Below are positions 24,689 through 38,399 of a DNA stretch of 64,000 nucleotides, in pieces. The stretch spans positions 7,687,262-7,751,261 of the forward strand of contig NC_056418.1 of NCBI RefSeq assembly GCF_905147365.1, given 5' to 3'. Below the pieces are notes generated by a model. That model saw only the letters and a list, made by a program, of their open reading frames with translations. It did no database searches and was not told the DNA's origin. The stretch's first letter is position 1; each line of letters opens with the position of its first letter. The stretch comes from Aricia agestis (Eukaryota > Arthropoda > Insecta > Lepidoptera > Lycaenidae). The position numbers and the translations under genes were made by a program.

Positions 24689-25177
24689 CCCTGGCAAACC
24701 AGCGTTCCGCCACGAACAGTGAGATTTGACAGTGCAACTGCTAACGACTTACGGCGGTTCTACACAACCGCGATGCCATGCCCTAAAAACCCTCTCATGG
24801 CGCAAGTGTAGATCCCAAATTACAACTACATATTTATTGTTGGACCATCTTTTCAAGTAACGTACAGATATGACAGTAAAATAATTTTTAAAAATGTTCA
24901 TCACATTTGAGGGCCACAGTATTTTAATAAGACGTTCAAAGTTATAATTAAAACAAAAATTGTTTCTACTGGTAAAAATACTACGAGTAATATGAAATTA
25001 CGAGAACTAAAACTACTGAAAATTATCTTTCATAATCAAGATATTTTTAAGGTTTAGACTGACTAATTTTAGATGATGTCATGTTGAATGGAATAACAAC
25101 TTGTGTGATGAAATTACATAAAGTGACCCACCCTGATGTGTTTGTCATAAAATGAAACTAGTGATAGGTATTTTGTA

Positions 25178-25183
25178 AATAAA
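25178..25183 (+). terminator. Poly(A) signal of the receptor gene
   Basis: AATAAA lies 490 bases after the receptor stop codon on the plus strand, followed by a T-rich stretch from 25194. Confidence 0.65.
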
Positions 25184-25197
25184 GCTATAATGATATT

Positions 25198-25203
25198 TTT
25201 ATT
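25198..25203 (-). terminator. Poly(A) signal of SSR3
   Basis: TTTATT on the plus strand reads AATAAA on the minus strand, 97 bases after the SSR3 stop codon. It is 14 bases from the convergent receptor signal. Confidence 0.65.
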
Positions 25204-25299
25204 GTTTTATTTTACTTAACCATAAATTCACAATAAAAAAATTACTTCTAATAAATTAACAATATAGACACTCCTTCACTCACACTCAGTCAGTTTGGT

Positions 25300-28200
25300 T
25301 CACTTGGTGCCGGTGGAGAGTAGCGCCAGGAGTCCCGAGGCCGCAGACAGAGATACAATGTAGTTACTGTCATGTTGCTGTTAAGGAAAATATTAATATT
25401 GCTGCAAAGATTAACTTTTAAGGCTGCCTTCACATTAACTCGCGACTTAATGTGAAGGCAGCCTAAAAGATAAAGGAGAATGCCCAAGGTCGGTACCATA
25501 AATTCTCATGCGTCAATATGAAACTCTTATAGTAATTATTTTTCGAATTCTTTACGTAATTACACGCCAGGAATCCAATTTTTGAACCCGGAATTTTAAT
25601 TAAAGAATAAAAGTAACTAAATGACTCCCTCCACATTCGTTTAGTGATGTAATGCATTATTAGAAACCACAGATTACACATCAAACAATAATATATTGTA
25701 ACTATATCGATTCATTCGACTAAAGCAGTTATATTGCAATCGTTATTCCAATTTTTATAAATGTTACTTGCTTTAATAACAATTTCCAAACGATAATATT
25801 ATTTATTGAAATAATTCATTAGCTTTTCTATACTTGTATTATGTATGTTAAATAACAGTAAAATATTAAGCTAATCCATTACACCTAATCGATTCAGTGC
25901 TGCTATTAGACATAAAATCGATCTTTTTCATAGACTTCGATCGATCGATAGCATCCCTAACCGACGCATTTTTTCTAACATCTGTCATTGTGACATTTAC
26001 AAATACGTCTTTTATTTTTCAGAATTATTTCACAAAATGTTAATAAATATACTTTAGAACAAGTGTCTACTCCAATGTTTAATTAATTACAATCTTGGAT
26101 AACTCCTAGTCCGGTAAGCACACCTTAATTTATATTCTGAATATGTAAAGTAAGTACCTATACTAAATTCTAAGTAAAAAGGCACCTTCTATGTACCTAT
26201 TTTCTGACAAATTATCTAGGTATTTGATTTCACAATTACTATTTAGACTTTAAAGTATAGGTGTTATTTCTATGTATGTTTTTCTTGTGGCCAGTCTATT
26301 CTACCTACTACAAGAACATAATATCCTGTAAGACAAGATCGACATGAAAGAAACATTATAATTAGACGGTAGACTAGTTCCGTTGGACTTATATCCTAAT
26401 ATTTTTCATTTTTAGTCTCTAATATTTGATACTGCTGGTAGTGCTTTTCTTATTGCGTCCTAATAAACATGGATTCACAAATAATTGTTATTTTTTTGTC
26501 ACTATTATTTGTAAGTTTTAACAATACAATGAATATATTATTATTTATTACTATATTACGTTGACTATCGAGATAGATGCCTTAGTATGAAACCGCAATA
26601 GGCCACGCGCACACTTGGCCACCAAGCGGCCACACCATACTTTCGGTGGCTGCTATTGCCTATTGGGCTATGTGTCCAGTGTGAAAAGTATTGTGACTAA
26701 AATGTTAGTTACATTTCTGCTTAAATTACCTAAATTGCTTAAGAGAATGTATTCAATAATACTTAATAAATACTCCTAGATAGTAGATATTATAGCGGCG
26801 GCTTTTAGTCACATTTCGGTGATGATTTATTACTAATATAAGCGCCTTACTCTGTTTTTAGAGCAATAACGTTCGCTCGTGTATGGACCTGTCAATAAAA
26901 TGGGTACTTTGAAGATGTTGAGGTTATTTTCGATTTTATCAAATTACTCTGAAACCCCGGTTTTGTTTACAAAGAAATTTTTATAGGAGCTAAAGTGATA
27001 ATATAGACTTTAAAAAACCAAGTTTCGTTTTGACGCAAAATGGTACGGGATACCATATATTTTTGGGCATTCTCCTTTAAAAATTACTTTTTTTTAAGTT
27101 TTTTTTTAAATCAGAACATTCTGTTACTATTGAATATTACATTTTTACAATTCCCAGGCTCCAGTCCAGTCAAAGTCCCAGCATTAGAAGAAAATTAGAA
27201 AAAAATATAACATGCCTTACTGTAGCCAACTTTTTGTTTGTTTTTTCACACTGCTTTAAATAAATCCGTACTAGTGACTTAGGGGGGTATTACATTATCA
27301 TTTATATTGGATCATTTCTATGATCATATATAGGATCCAATATATATGATCATTTGATCATATCTGCTTATTACATTATCATATTTCATTGATCCTATTT
27401 TACATTATATGTGGTTTCAATGGCCAATGGAGAGCGCTAACGCTGACAGGTATTGACGTCAGGGTTACTAGATCTCAGAGAATTTGATGTGTCAAAAGAC
27501 ATTGTCATTTTTAATATGGCTTGTCTTTTGTTATTTCAGCAAGTATATAATTAGAAAAATAATTACATTACATTATTTGAAACATATTAACAAATAAGAA
27601 ATTAAAAACTCTTTTTTATATTAAATAACTGGCAACACCTATTTCTATGACCGTATTGGATCCAATCTCTCAGCAAATGTCAAAAATCTATGATCAAGGA
27701 AGAAATGAATCATATGTCTATATTACATTATCCAATGTCATTGACTCAATGATCTCGGATCAAATATATATGATAATCTAATATCCCCCTAATGAAAGTT
27801 ATCTTGATTATTGACTGTCCAGAGGCAACCCTTAAAAAATGTTTATTCTGTTTATAGTAACCAAGGTATGTTTTGTATAAAGGATACACAGTTGGTGTGA
27901 AGGACCGGAGCAGGTAGAAGCTGCTTAAGATAACAATAGTCAGGAACAGAGCATTGTTGTAGAAAATTGAGAAGGTTGTTGCTTCATAGTCTGCCACCTC
28001 ATTCTTCTTCCACAGAATTCTGAAATTGAAAAAATTGCAAGATTAGAAAAGGATATTCATTTCTTAACAATACTTTATTTTAAAAGTATAGACTTAGTAA
28101 TTACTAGACAGAATATCAAGTGAAGGAAACATTGTGAAAGTAATTTATGTTCAAGCTAGGTGCACCTATTGCAATTAAAGTGTTTATCTTTATTACTTTC

Positions 28201-28727
28201 ACTATGATTATGAAAGTTAGACTAAACTAAGACAATATAAATGTACCTGACTTGTAATGAAGCCAAAGAGTAACAAGCAAAACAAGGTTACCTTTCATCT
28301 TTCTCTTTTCTGCTCATTTTCTTCTCGTCGGCCAGTTTCCTGCTCATCTCTCTAGCGACGGCATCCTCTCGACGCACGGCGACGCGGTGCTTCAGCTGGA
28401 ACTTGGTGTTGCGGTACGCGAGAGCCAGGAGCCATGTACTGACAGCGGTCACTAGTACGAACCAGGCCAGAGACGTACTAATCTCTAAAGCATGAACCCT
28501 CCAGAAGAGCCCTGAAATAAGGATGTTTCCGTATAAAATGTTCACCATAGCCTTGATCATAATACTTGACAATAAACAAAATATTACTTACAGATTGGAA
28601 TCGCCGATACGATGAAAGCATTTCCATAAAATAAGGCCGAAGATTTTGTGGAGACGTTCCGACTAAAATCTTGCAGCAGCAACTCCTCTTCCTTCGTGAA
28701 AGCTTTGATGTTTGCTTTACCAATCAT
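25300..28727 (-). CDS. SSR3: Translocon-associated protein subunit gamma (TRAP-gamma)
   Basis: Four exons on the minus strand, 28727-28592, 28511-28292, 28019-27888 and 25366-25300, splice in phase to 184 codons plus TGA, close to the family's usual 185 residues. TRAP-gamma is a multi-pass ER membrane subunit of the translocon-associated complex that helps selected signal sequences enter the Sec61 channel. Diagnostic blocks are EELLLQDFSRNVSTKSSALF and GNAFIVSAIPI (exon 1), KMSRKEKDER (exon 2), EVADYEATTFSIFYNN (exon 3) and ASGLLALLSTGTK (exon 4). The last exon is only 67 bases long and lies about 2.5 kb from exon 3, across an intron that carries a MITE. The frame that reads past the exon 3 donor (GTATCC at 27887) diverges from the family at once, which confirms the splice. 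The gene is head to head with NCAPD2. Confidence 0.95.
25421..25464. repeat. 18-bp perfect hairpin in SSR3 intron 3
   Basis: AGGCTGCCTTCACATTAA and its exact complement flank an 8-nt loop. The same terminal word GCCTTCACATTA recurs in the hairpin at 33094-33165, so both belong to one small foldback family. Confidence 0.8.
27280..27791. mobile_element. 508-bp MITE in SSR3 intron 3
   Basis: GGGGGGTATTACATTATCAT at 27282 faces the inverted copy ending ATATCCCCC at 27789, with TA on each side. GATCATATATA-like motifs pepper both subterminal regions. No transposase. A TA duplication fits a Tc1/mariner-type mobiliser, but the family is not proven. Confidence 0.75.
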
Positions 28728-29815
28728 TTTAAAATGTATGCTTTCACTCACAAACACAAATTACTAGCAGTTATTTCACTATATTCAAGCTCTTCAATCC
28801 GTAAATGAAGCCACGAATCGGTTTCGAATAGCTGAAATCTGTCCAATTTCGATGACGTTTTGGCTACATGTCATTTGCACAAGACGACGTGGTAAAAATG
28901 TTGCCACTTTCGTCAGTCATTTAAAACAATAATCTTCCAAGTTCCAAGTAGTTGGAACAAGTTGGAAGTTCCAACTTGTTCCAACTTGGATTTTTTTATT
29001 TGGAACTTCAAGTTCCAACTTCCAAATAAAAAATTCCAAGTTCCGAACTTGGAACTTCCAAGTTCCAAAAAAAATTTGTCATCTCTTTTTTAATTTTTTA
29101 TATTCTGTAGACATCAATGTCAGATGTTGGTCAGATGCCTAAACCTATAAAGTAGGTATTTAATAAGTCTATGGTCAGATGCAATGAATAACTTATAAAA
29201 GTGAGTTTTTGGAAGAATGTGAAAGAGTGATGTTGTGTTTTTATATTATTTTCCTAAAATTGTGTTATCTGGGTTTTTAATGTGTAATATTGGTACGATA
29301 TTAACCATTAAATATTCGTTATCGTGCACAAGTGTAAGAAAGTGATGTAATAACCAGAAACGTACTCTTTTGTGTTCCCTCCAAAACTCCATCAAAAGTT
29401 TCAGTAAAGCGTCCTACCACTTTACTGAATCGACCGACTTGACTTCTTGACTGTATTGACTTTATACTTAGACTTTGACTAGACTTTAGACCTGACTGAC
29501 CTGACGATAATATAGAAAAAATTGTATAAAGAATATTGTTTTCCCGCCATAAAATTATACTCGACACTGGCCATGGTTATAGCCGAAGTGCCATTATAAG
29601 AAAAAAAAAACTTATAAAAGTCAATGGTCAGATGTCATTTCATATTTCACTTCTGTCATATAGGTATGTCAATGTAAAATTCTGAATTCAAAACATTTCA
29701 AAACATAGCGGCGGTTATTTGTATTGTGACTTGTGAGTGGTGTTTGTGTTATATTTAAATGTATCCAAAATCTGACGAAAGTTGGAGAAAATCTGATGGA
29801 TAAAAGTTTTTGAAA
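28728..29815. promoter_or_regulatory. Shared upstream region of SSR3 and NCAPD2
   Basis: The two start codons face away from each other across 1088 bases. The block 28935-29065 is a dense array of TTCCAAG and its complement CTTGGAA. Related TATGGTCAGATG and CAATGGTCAGATG words occur near 29170 and 29620. No TATA box was identified for either gene. A bidirectional promoter is an inference from the layout. Confidence 0.5.
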
Positions 29816-32800
29816 ATGAGCCACTTCGAGTTTTCGATTCCTTTAAATAAAGATGAGCTTCTGGAGTCCCACGCTGGACAGTACCATGTTGAGGATGTTG
29901 TCCAGCCGCGTATGCTGCTATCGAAAATTCAAGGTATATTATGCCAAACATTATTTAATAAAGCTTCAAATAAGCTTTGTATATTGTTTATTAAATACTT
30001 ATACTCAAAATATAGATGCAGGTCGCGCCTACAATAGCGACGGTGTCGACTACATATTAGACCACTTCGACACCTATTTTTCTATCATTGTTCATGGGAC
30101 GAAGCTGGAATGGAATGCAATAAATAAAGGTAACCAAACTACAAAATCTTAGCACATGTTCTAATTTGGTTCTAATGTATTTTCTAACAATGGACACTAG
30201 TGATACATTAAGTAACATTACAGTTTTTGCTTTGTTCATTATAATTGTTATTCCAGGCTTTGATCATTTAACAAGGACAATAAAAAATCTATGTACACAC
30301 TTGGAGCCCATATTAAAAGAGCAAACAATTGACGCTGATGTCAGAATTAAAAACCTAAATATTGTTAAAATGGTACTTTACTTGTTTACACAAATAATGA
30401 AAACCAAAGATGCAAAACTGGCCGCAGAGGTAAGAGTAGGGTATTACACAAAGGTTATGTCAATCTACAATACATCTTTACCAGTAATATTTTTTTTAGA
30501 ATTCTACAAAGCTAACTCTGGGCAAAAAAGGAAAGAAAGCAGTTGAAGAAGACGAGTTTTGTGGTTGGACAGAATCAGACAAGCAAGGGGCACTGATAGC
30601 ACTACATTTACTGCTACAACAGCCATTGTCACTGCTCTGGGACCCACCATTAGCTGAGGACAATTTTGTGACGTAAGCCATGCAGTTCTTAACCCTTGGT
30701 TGGTCACCTGAGGTCTTTAAAAGCCCGGAGTTTGTGAAAACCAGATAAAAGTATATTTAAATAAATCATAGCAACTCCACCTTTACCTTTAGGTAGCTTC
30801 CTATAAGTAATTATGTTTCAAATTGCCACTCGTCTGAGCCCATTATTGTAAAAGCGTGACCAACTGAGTTTTAAATGCAGAAATTGGCAAATATAAAAAA
30901 TAAAAAGAGGAGTTCTTTCATAATATTTGTTTTATTTTTAGGATGGTTTCTGAACCTTGTTACAAAGCTTTAGAAGAACAGATAATTAAAACTAAAACAG
31001 TCAGAGAAACCATATTCCAAATCCTCGGTGTGCTTATAAAGAAATATAACCATGGTACCTCTTGCCTCATTAAATTAGTTCAGGTAAGTGATTCAAATCA
31101 TTAATTGTTACCTGCCTGTCCTATTATTGGTATGTCCAATGACATGGCCCCATGTAAGACAGCGCATGTGAATATTTGAGTAAAACAATTTGTTACTTGT
31201 TCTATCTAGTCCTTACCAAACTACAAAATGTCGATTTGGTTACAAATTTAATAAGTTTAGTAGAATAATACTTACTATAAAAAACAAAAATGTATCTATT
31301 TTAATTTGTTATTTTATATTTTAGGTCCTTCAAATAGTTGAACATTCTGTGTTACCCATTTGTGCTGGAGTTGTTCAACTGACCAAAGACTTTAACCTTG
31401 GAACTTTTGGCCCACAAATGGTATGTTCCATTTTTACATACTGACATTTTTTATGTGTGAACTGTAAATCAACTTTGTGGTGCAAATTTTTGTCTGTTTT
31501 CATGGTGCAGGTCCGTGAAATTGCTGAAGCTTTGGCTTCATCAGAAGAAGACAATGCTGGTGGAGGGACAGAGCAAGGTGCTGCAAAAAATTGTGGTGCA
31601 TTTCTTTTGGAACTTACAAAAGAACTACCAAAGGAAATGGCAAATGCTATAGCCACATTACAACCATATCTAGAAAGTGATGAGGTAATGCTTCCTTGTA
31701 AATTGTAATACTTATGTAACAACAGCACTTTGTTGCATTAAAAAGAAGTTTATCAAGAGCCTCAAGATACATGCTTTTAATCGAAATAATATGTAGTGTA
31801 TCTGTATACAAAATGTGAAACACAACAAACACAGAAAATGTTGTTTTTATCATAATATTAGTTTTATGTGTATGGCCATTGGTCATATCAGTAACGGAAA
31901 TAGGCGGGTCCACATCAAGCGAGCCGCCTCGGGCGAGGCGGACGGGCGTACACAGCAAGGTTGCCTCGCTCGAACAGGCCGAGCCATTGCTCACAAAGAC
32001 ACGATGGCACCACACGTACGCACAGCCGTGGCAGCTTATGCTTTTATTCTGCTATACACAACTATAAAAAATAGGAGAATCTCGTCTGTATGTTCCTAAC
32101 AAAGACTCCATTTTTTTAGATCCTTAACAGGAATATTCATTTTGCGGCTGATTTTTCTCCAAGAATCTTCCCTTATCCCTCTGTTAGAGTAATTGGGATC
32201 TCTGGCATCCCAAAGCCATAAATTTGCGGCGTATAAACTTATTAGTTGTCGACTCTGATCATTCATTTTTGACCGCGGCACACAATAAAACACATGTGAC
32301 GTCCACACTGCGCGAGGCAAACGACCGAGGCACCTTTGAGCATTTCAAAAAACCGACACCGCTCGGCTCGGCCGCGCGCGCGCTCTCCCGAGCGTGAGCA
32401 TGCGCCCGCCTCGGGCGAACAACGTCCACACCAAGCGAGCGTACGGCGCATGCCGCGCGAGGCGGGCCTCGGCCGCGGCGGCTCGCTTGGTGTGGACCCG
32501 CCTAATGTGGTACAAGTTTTATTGTCATAATATGGTAGAAGTTTCTTTCATTTTCAGTCGTACACACTTCGCATTAGTATCCTGGGTATGATGTGTGAGA
32601 TTTTGAGCGTGGAATTACGCGGCGAAGGTCTGTCGGACGCGCAGCGCATACAGCGGGACGACTTCCTAGACGATCTGTACGAGCACATGCATGATCTGTC
32701 TGCTTATGTGCGACACAAGGTACTGTCAATAGTATACTGACTTTGCCTACTGCGGCTGCGAGCCTTTTTAAGGCCCAGTTCCTGAGGGCTTATGACAAAG

Positions 32801-35800
32801 ATTTATCTATTCAACAGTGTTGTTGATTGGTTAATGTTTTGATGTTAACTAATCAAAAGTGCTAGCTAATAAGTAAATTCCTGTCCGAAAAAAAATCTAA
32901 ATCCGGTCATAAGATTGTTGACAAAAATGTAAGGGGGAGCGCAATGTTCTATTTACATATCTCTAGTGGGGCGAGGGGTGAGTTAGTAGTAACGTCTATA
33001 CGCCAATATAAAATAAATTATTGTACACAGCGTTAATTTAATTTAGGCCTAAAAATATGTATTATTTTAGGCCTCAAAATAATACTTTAGAGCGCCTTCA
33101 CATTATGTCGCAAGCAGTGCGGCAGCAGCGCTGCAGCCGCAGTGCTTGCGACGTAATGTGAAGGCAGCCTTAAACAAAATGCCATTAAAACCCTCTTCCA
33201 ACTTACAAAATAAATATAGTTCACTGGCCAATTAATCTTTATTGTAAATGAACGCAAATAGACAATAGTATTTAGTAACATAATAAATTTGACCTAGGTG
33301 TTGCAATTTTGGGGTCGCCTGCAGCGTGAAAACTGCGTGCCGGTGAATCGGCAGCGCGCGGTGTTAGAGCGCGCGACCGGCAGACTGAAAGACAAGGCAG
33401 CGCTTGTCAGGAAGGCCGCTATACAACTGTTAAAAGTATATTTTAAGATAAGAGAGAAGAAGGCTATAATATGTATATAATATGTCGCAGTCCACTGGTT
33501 AAAATAGCCGTTCAGTCAAACAGCTAGTCCTTTGACTGAACAACGCCATTCAATCACACGGCCATACGTCCTTTAGGCCGCGTTTCCACTGACGCGGAGC
33601 GGAGAGGAGCTTAGCGGTGTCCGAATTGACCAATCGTGCTATTCCAGCGGAATGACAGCGAAGCGGAGTGAAGATTTCGAGCATGATGATTGGTCAATTC
33701 GACACCTCTTCGCTCCGCTCCGCGTCAGTGGAAACGCGTTCTTAGCCGACTTGTTGCCTGCAACGTTCAACACTACAGCTAGACAACGCTTAGCTAACTG
33801 GTTAAATGGCAAATTAAATAAGGTGATTATTGTTACTATTACACAAGCGTCACAGCACATATATCAAACTCGGAAAGGGATCGTCACCGTATCGCCTTTC
33901 GCCTCGCCGTCAACCAGGCGTCAACCTAACGTATGCACGTAACCAAAGCGTATCAGTAGCGCCTGTACGTCAAATCGGCTACGGCTGGGCGACGCCTCGC
34001 TTACGACTCGGGGAAGGAGTAAGCTTGAGTACGAAGAGACGTAAGCACGGGGACGACGAGACGTAAGCACGGGGACAACGAGCCGTAAGCGGGTGGACGA
34101 CGAGCCGTAGACGCAGGCACTACTAGTTGAACACGAGTCGCATCTCGGTTCGGAGCCTGTTCCGAGGCGAGGCGATTACGTTACGGTTCCGCTTAGTGCG
34201 CTTTGCAGTAGGCACTAGGCAGTTTCATACAAACAATATTGAACGGCTCAAGGCAATACGGTGCCGATCCCTTTCCGAGTTGATATGTGTGATGTGACCT
34301 TAAATTGTATTCTAACTCATTTTGAACACAATTGCAATAAACACCTTGGTGGCATTTCATAATCCCGTAATTTCTCCTCGAATATTTGTTTAAATTTTGA
34401 TTCACTCCTATGTGCTCCCATAATTTCTGTCACTTTAATAAGTAATAACACTTGTAACGTATATTTACGTTACAAAGGCTGCTTTTGAATCAGCTGTAGT
34501 GTTGAACGTTTTGAGCGACATAAATATTCAATTAAAAAGCTAGCTGTTTCATTGAACGGCTATTTTAACCAATTGGCTGCGACATATACAATCATTTTAT
34601 GTAAAACTACTGTACTGTATGTATTCTAGACACATGAAATAGAAGTGCACGTCACCTAATATTTTTTTTAGTAAAAGTAGTTTAAACTCTCTTATAAAAT
34701 TAAAGGTAACAATTAATAATCTTTATTGATAGCCATATTTTAACTTGAATTTCAAGATACATCATAAGACTTTTACAATTAAATTGTCTCTGATTTCAGA
34801 TATTTTTAGAAAGTAACCCATTCTCTGCTCAACTGAAACTAGAATTACTAGAGGAGCAGCTTGCAACTGAACAGAAGATTCTAGAAGAACTCAATAAGAA
34901 AGTGAATCCGTGTCCCGATCCAGAGCTAGTTAAGAAGTGGGAGAAAATTGAGGCCAATGTTGTTAAAACAATTAAGGAGAAAATTGATACATTGACTCAG
35001 GACGAACCTGACCTCTCCCAAGCTTCCTTGGAAAATATGTATAGCTCCATTCGGAGACACCTAAATGAAAAAGATTATTATAAAGCTTATTTGATAATAA
35101 AACATACTGAGCGGATGTATCCAGACGCTAAGTTACTTAGATGTGATATGGAAAAGAGTGATCAGGTATGTTCTTATATCTAAGATTAATCTGTAGAACA
35201 AACTGAATAATAATTGTGCGAGTAGTAACTAAGTAATAAATAAATAAAGCTTTTATTCACAGACCATAAAACAAAACCATTTTTTAATTTTAGATCGATT
35301 ATTTCGTTGCCTTGATGCGCAACGTGTATATTATACCCGAAAGACGACAATCTATAACGCAGCAATGCGAAAACGAATTGGCGATTTACAAGAGGATTGA
35401 AGAGAAGGAGAATATTGTGGCTTTCCTAGAGGAATCCGTTCACTTTAGTCGCATGATTTCCGAAGCAGTGCCTTTGATAAATGCCCTGCTTATGTCGAAA
35501 CAAGCAGGAGACGTAAGCGAGGCAATAGACTTCTTCACAACGGCGCACCAGTTCAATATTGAGTCGGCAAAAGTGGGCGTGGCCAATATGCTGCTTCTTG
35601 TTTGGTCTCCAGATCAAGTGAGTCTCCATAATGTCAATAAATTGTTTCATTTGTGATACTAGATAGTTTAAACAATATAAAATGAATTACAGACAAAAAG
35701 TGAAAAAGTGATTTCACGGTGCTGTAATTATGTTAAAAAAAATAAAAGGGATGTTACTATTTAACGAGATTTCATTGGCTACAAAGACGTCAGATCCCAC

Positions 35801-38364
35801 TAGCCAGTAAACAGTGACCAGTAAAAGAACATCCCATGTTATAGCAATCAGTATGCCTTATGTTTAAATTGGTAGTGTTGTTAGTGAATTAGTTATGAAA
35901 GGCCATAAACATACTTCTAAATCCCTTTATACCCCTTTTAGGACAAGCGTGAGGCGGTCGAGCGAGCGTACCGCGAAATGTATCTGGAGAGTGACAGTAA
36001 GGCGGAGCGCGGGCGCGCGTTTACTGTGGCCAAGCGGCTGGTGGCGTTGCTGGCGCACGTTGACCGCGGCGCCGCTCTCGCGCTTGACCATCTTGTCGAC
36101 AAGTGGGTGAACCGCGGGGACATCACGCCTGCACTTATACAGGTAAATGACGCTCGTAACTTCGTCCGCGTGAATGCTTAGCTTAACTCCTCCTTTTTTG
36201 GAAGTCGGTTAATTAAAAAAGAGTATCTAAGATTGACCGGGATTGTAAGGTATCATAATGCCAAATTTAATTGAAATCGGTCCAGCAGATTCAGAGATTA
36301 GCCTGTACAAACAGAGAAACAAAAATTTCAGAAACAGTTGAGATGTGTTCTATTTTACACTTCTAACAAGGCCCTGACTAGTTTTTTCATGTTTATTTTC
36401 AATGTACAAAAATTTTACCTCTACGATTTTATTATATGTAGAGATATAGATAGATATAGATTAGATGACGCCCGCAACGCTGTTACCCCAATAGTCGTTT
36501 TCGTTCGTTTCGAACCGTAAATTTTCCGGGATAAAAAATATTCTATGTCATTTCCCGGGGCTCAAAGTATCTCCATACCAAACTTCAGCAAAATCGGTTT
36601 AGGCGTGAAGAAGTGACAGACAGATACACTTTCTCATTCATAATATTAGCAGGTATGGATTGGCTAAAGTTGAAACGGCAAATCGTTGCAAAAACTTTTC
36701 TTTTAGCGTATACCTCCCCGTTTAAGAGTTGCCAGCCGCGTCAGATTGAGATGCAGTATACTGATTTGCCGAGAAATTAATATGAACTAGGCGCGGGTAA
36801 TGACGCCGATGAATGAATATAATAAAACATATATGTAATTGCAAATATGAAGCAAAATTGTAAAAAACCTTAACATAAAATGTTAAAAAAAAGTATTGAA
36901 CTCTGTGCCTCGTTATTTCAATGATTATACCGAGTCCGAGTCCACTCGCTTACAATCTTTGCTGCGACGCCGCGCCAGTTAACGTTTAACTCCCACTTTA
37001 ATAAGTTACGTCTATTTTAGGTATTTTGGGAGATGTACTTGAAGAAAATCGACGGGACGACAGAAATGGAAAGCCACGCTGCCATGTCATTTTTAGTGAT
37101 GATAGCGAGAGCTAAGCCGTCCATGGCGCTGGCTAATCTAGAAGTGATTCAAACACACGGACTGACCGGGGACTACAACTCTAGAAACTTGAGCGCCCAG
37201 CTACTTCTCACTATTGCGAAGAAGAATCAGCGCTATCCTGCTGATCACGCGATATTTACCGCGTTATATGATAGCGTTATGGACACTTTTTCTACCATGA
37301 ATCAGTTCACATCTTTTGCTGGAAATTCCATCGATGTTATTTACGCTATATGCGATACCCCAGACGTTCTTTGCACGAAACTCTTGAGCGATATGTACAA
37401 GAAGATTCAAGAGACCATGGTAAAGGATGCAGAAAATGAGGAGGATATAAGCATGCCAACTGAGCTGCTCACGAGGTTTATATTCGTACTTGGACATATT
37501 GCTCTCCAACAACTCATTTATTTGGATATCTCTGTATACAGCGAATTGAGAAGACGCAATCAGGTTAGTGTATCAATTTTCAAACATGTTTTAGATTTTA
37601 ATGATAAAACAAACTCAAAGGTGACTGACTGACTGACTGACATAGTGATCTATCAACGCACAGTCCAAACCACTGGACGTATCTAGCTGAAATTTAGTAG
37701 AGTAGATTAGTAGATGTTATGACTTAGACATCCGCTAAGAAAGGATTTTGATAAATTCCACCCATAATGGAATAAAATAGGGGATGAAAGATTGTATAAA
37801 ATAATACTTCTTAACGCAAGCGAAGCCGTGGGCAAAATCTAGTTTCCTAATAAAATGTCAATTTAGGTGCGTGAAGAACGCAAAGAGGAGGAAAAACGTA
37901 AGAAAAAGGCAGGTGCGTTCGCGACGCCGGCCAGACGGGGGCGCGTCGACGACTTGCGGCGCCAGACGCTCATGAACGCCAGCACCGCGAGCGCGTCGTC
38001 GCGTGCGCAGCGCTCCGCCAGCGTCATGTCTAGTAAGGGACCTTCGGTAAGTTTACCAGCACTGTTGGCAATAACTAATAGAAAGAAAATGAATGGGCTA
38101 GCGAGTGCTAGTAACAAAATATAGGGAAAGAATTAGAACGACGATTTTTTTGGTTATGAAATGTATAAGTGTTATGCAAGTTTGGCTATAAATGTGTTTA
38201 TAGTGTTTTCATTTGATAGAAACTGTTAGAATGAGAATATTAAGTGTTTATTTCTTTTAGCCGTTAAGTAAGTAGATCATGCTGTATTTGAGCCCTGACG
38301 GGTCGAAGTTGACGATTATCCTTTTTAACCCCCGACAAAAAAGAGGGGTGTTATAAGTTTGACG

Positions 38365-38399
<35 letters not shown>

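Larger units (their letters stand above)
33481..34586. mobile_element. 1.1-kb TIR element with nested insertions, NCAPD2 intron 9
   Basis: TATGTCGCAG plus about 37 more bases at 33481-33527 are inverted at 34540-34586 with few mismatches. Inside are a separate foldback (33579-33738), another inverted pair (ATATCAAACTCGGAAAGGGA near 33860 versus its complement near 34268-34287) and a 22-bp minisatellite (34038-34106). The outer word TATGTCGCAG also ends the element at 48745-49262. No transposase frame was recognised. Confidence 0.75.

Noticed and set aside
34038..34106. CRISPR-like repeat array
   Set aside because: The 22-bp units are directly adjacent with no spacers, in an animal intron, inside a transposon.
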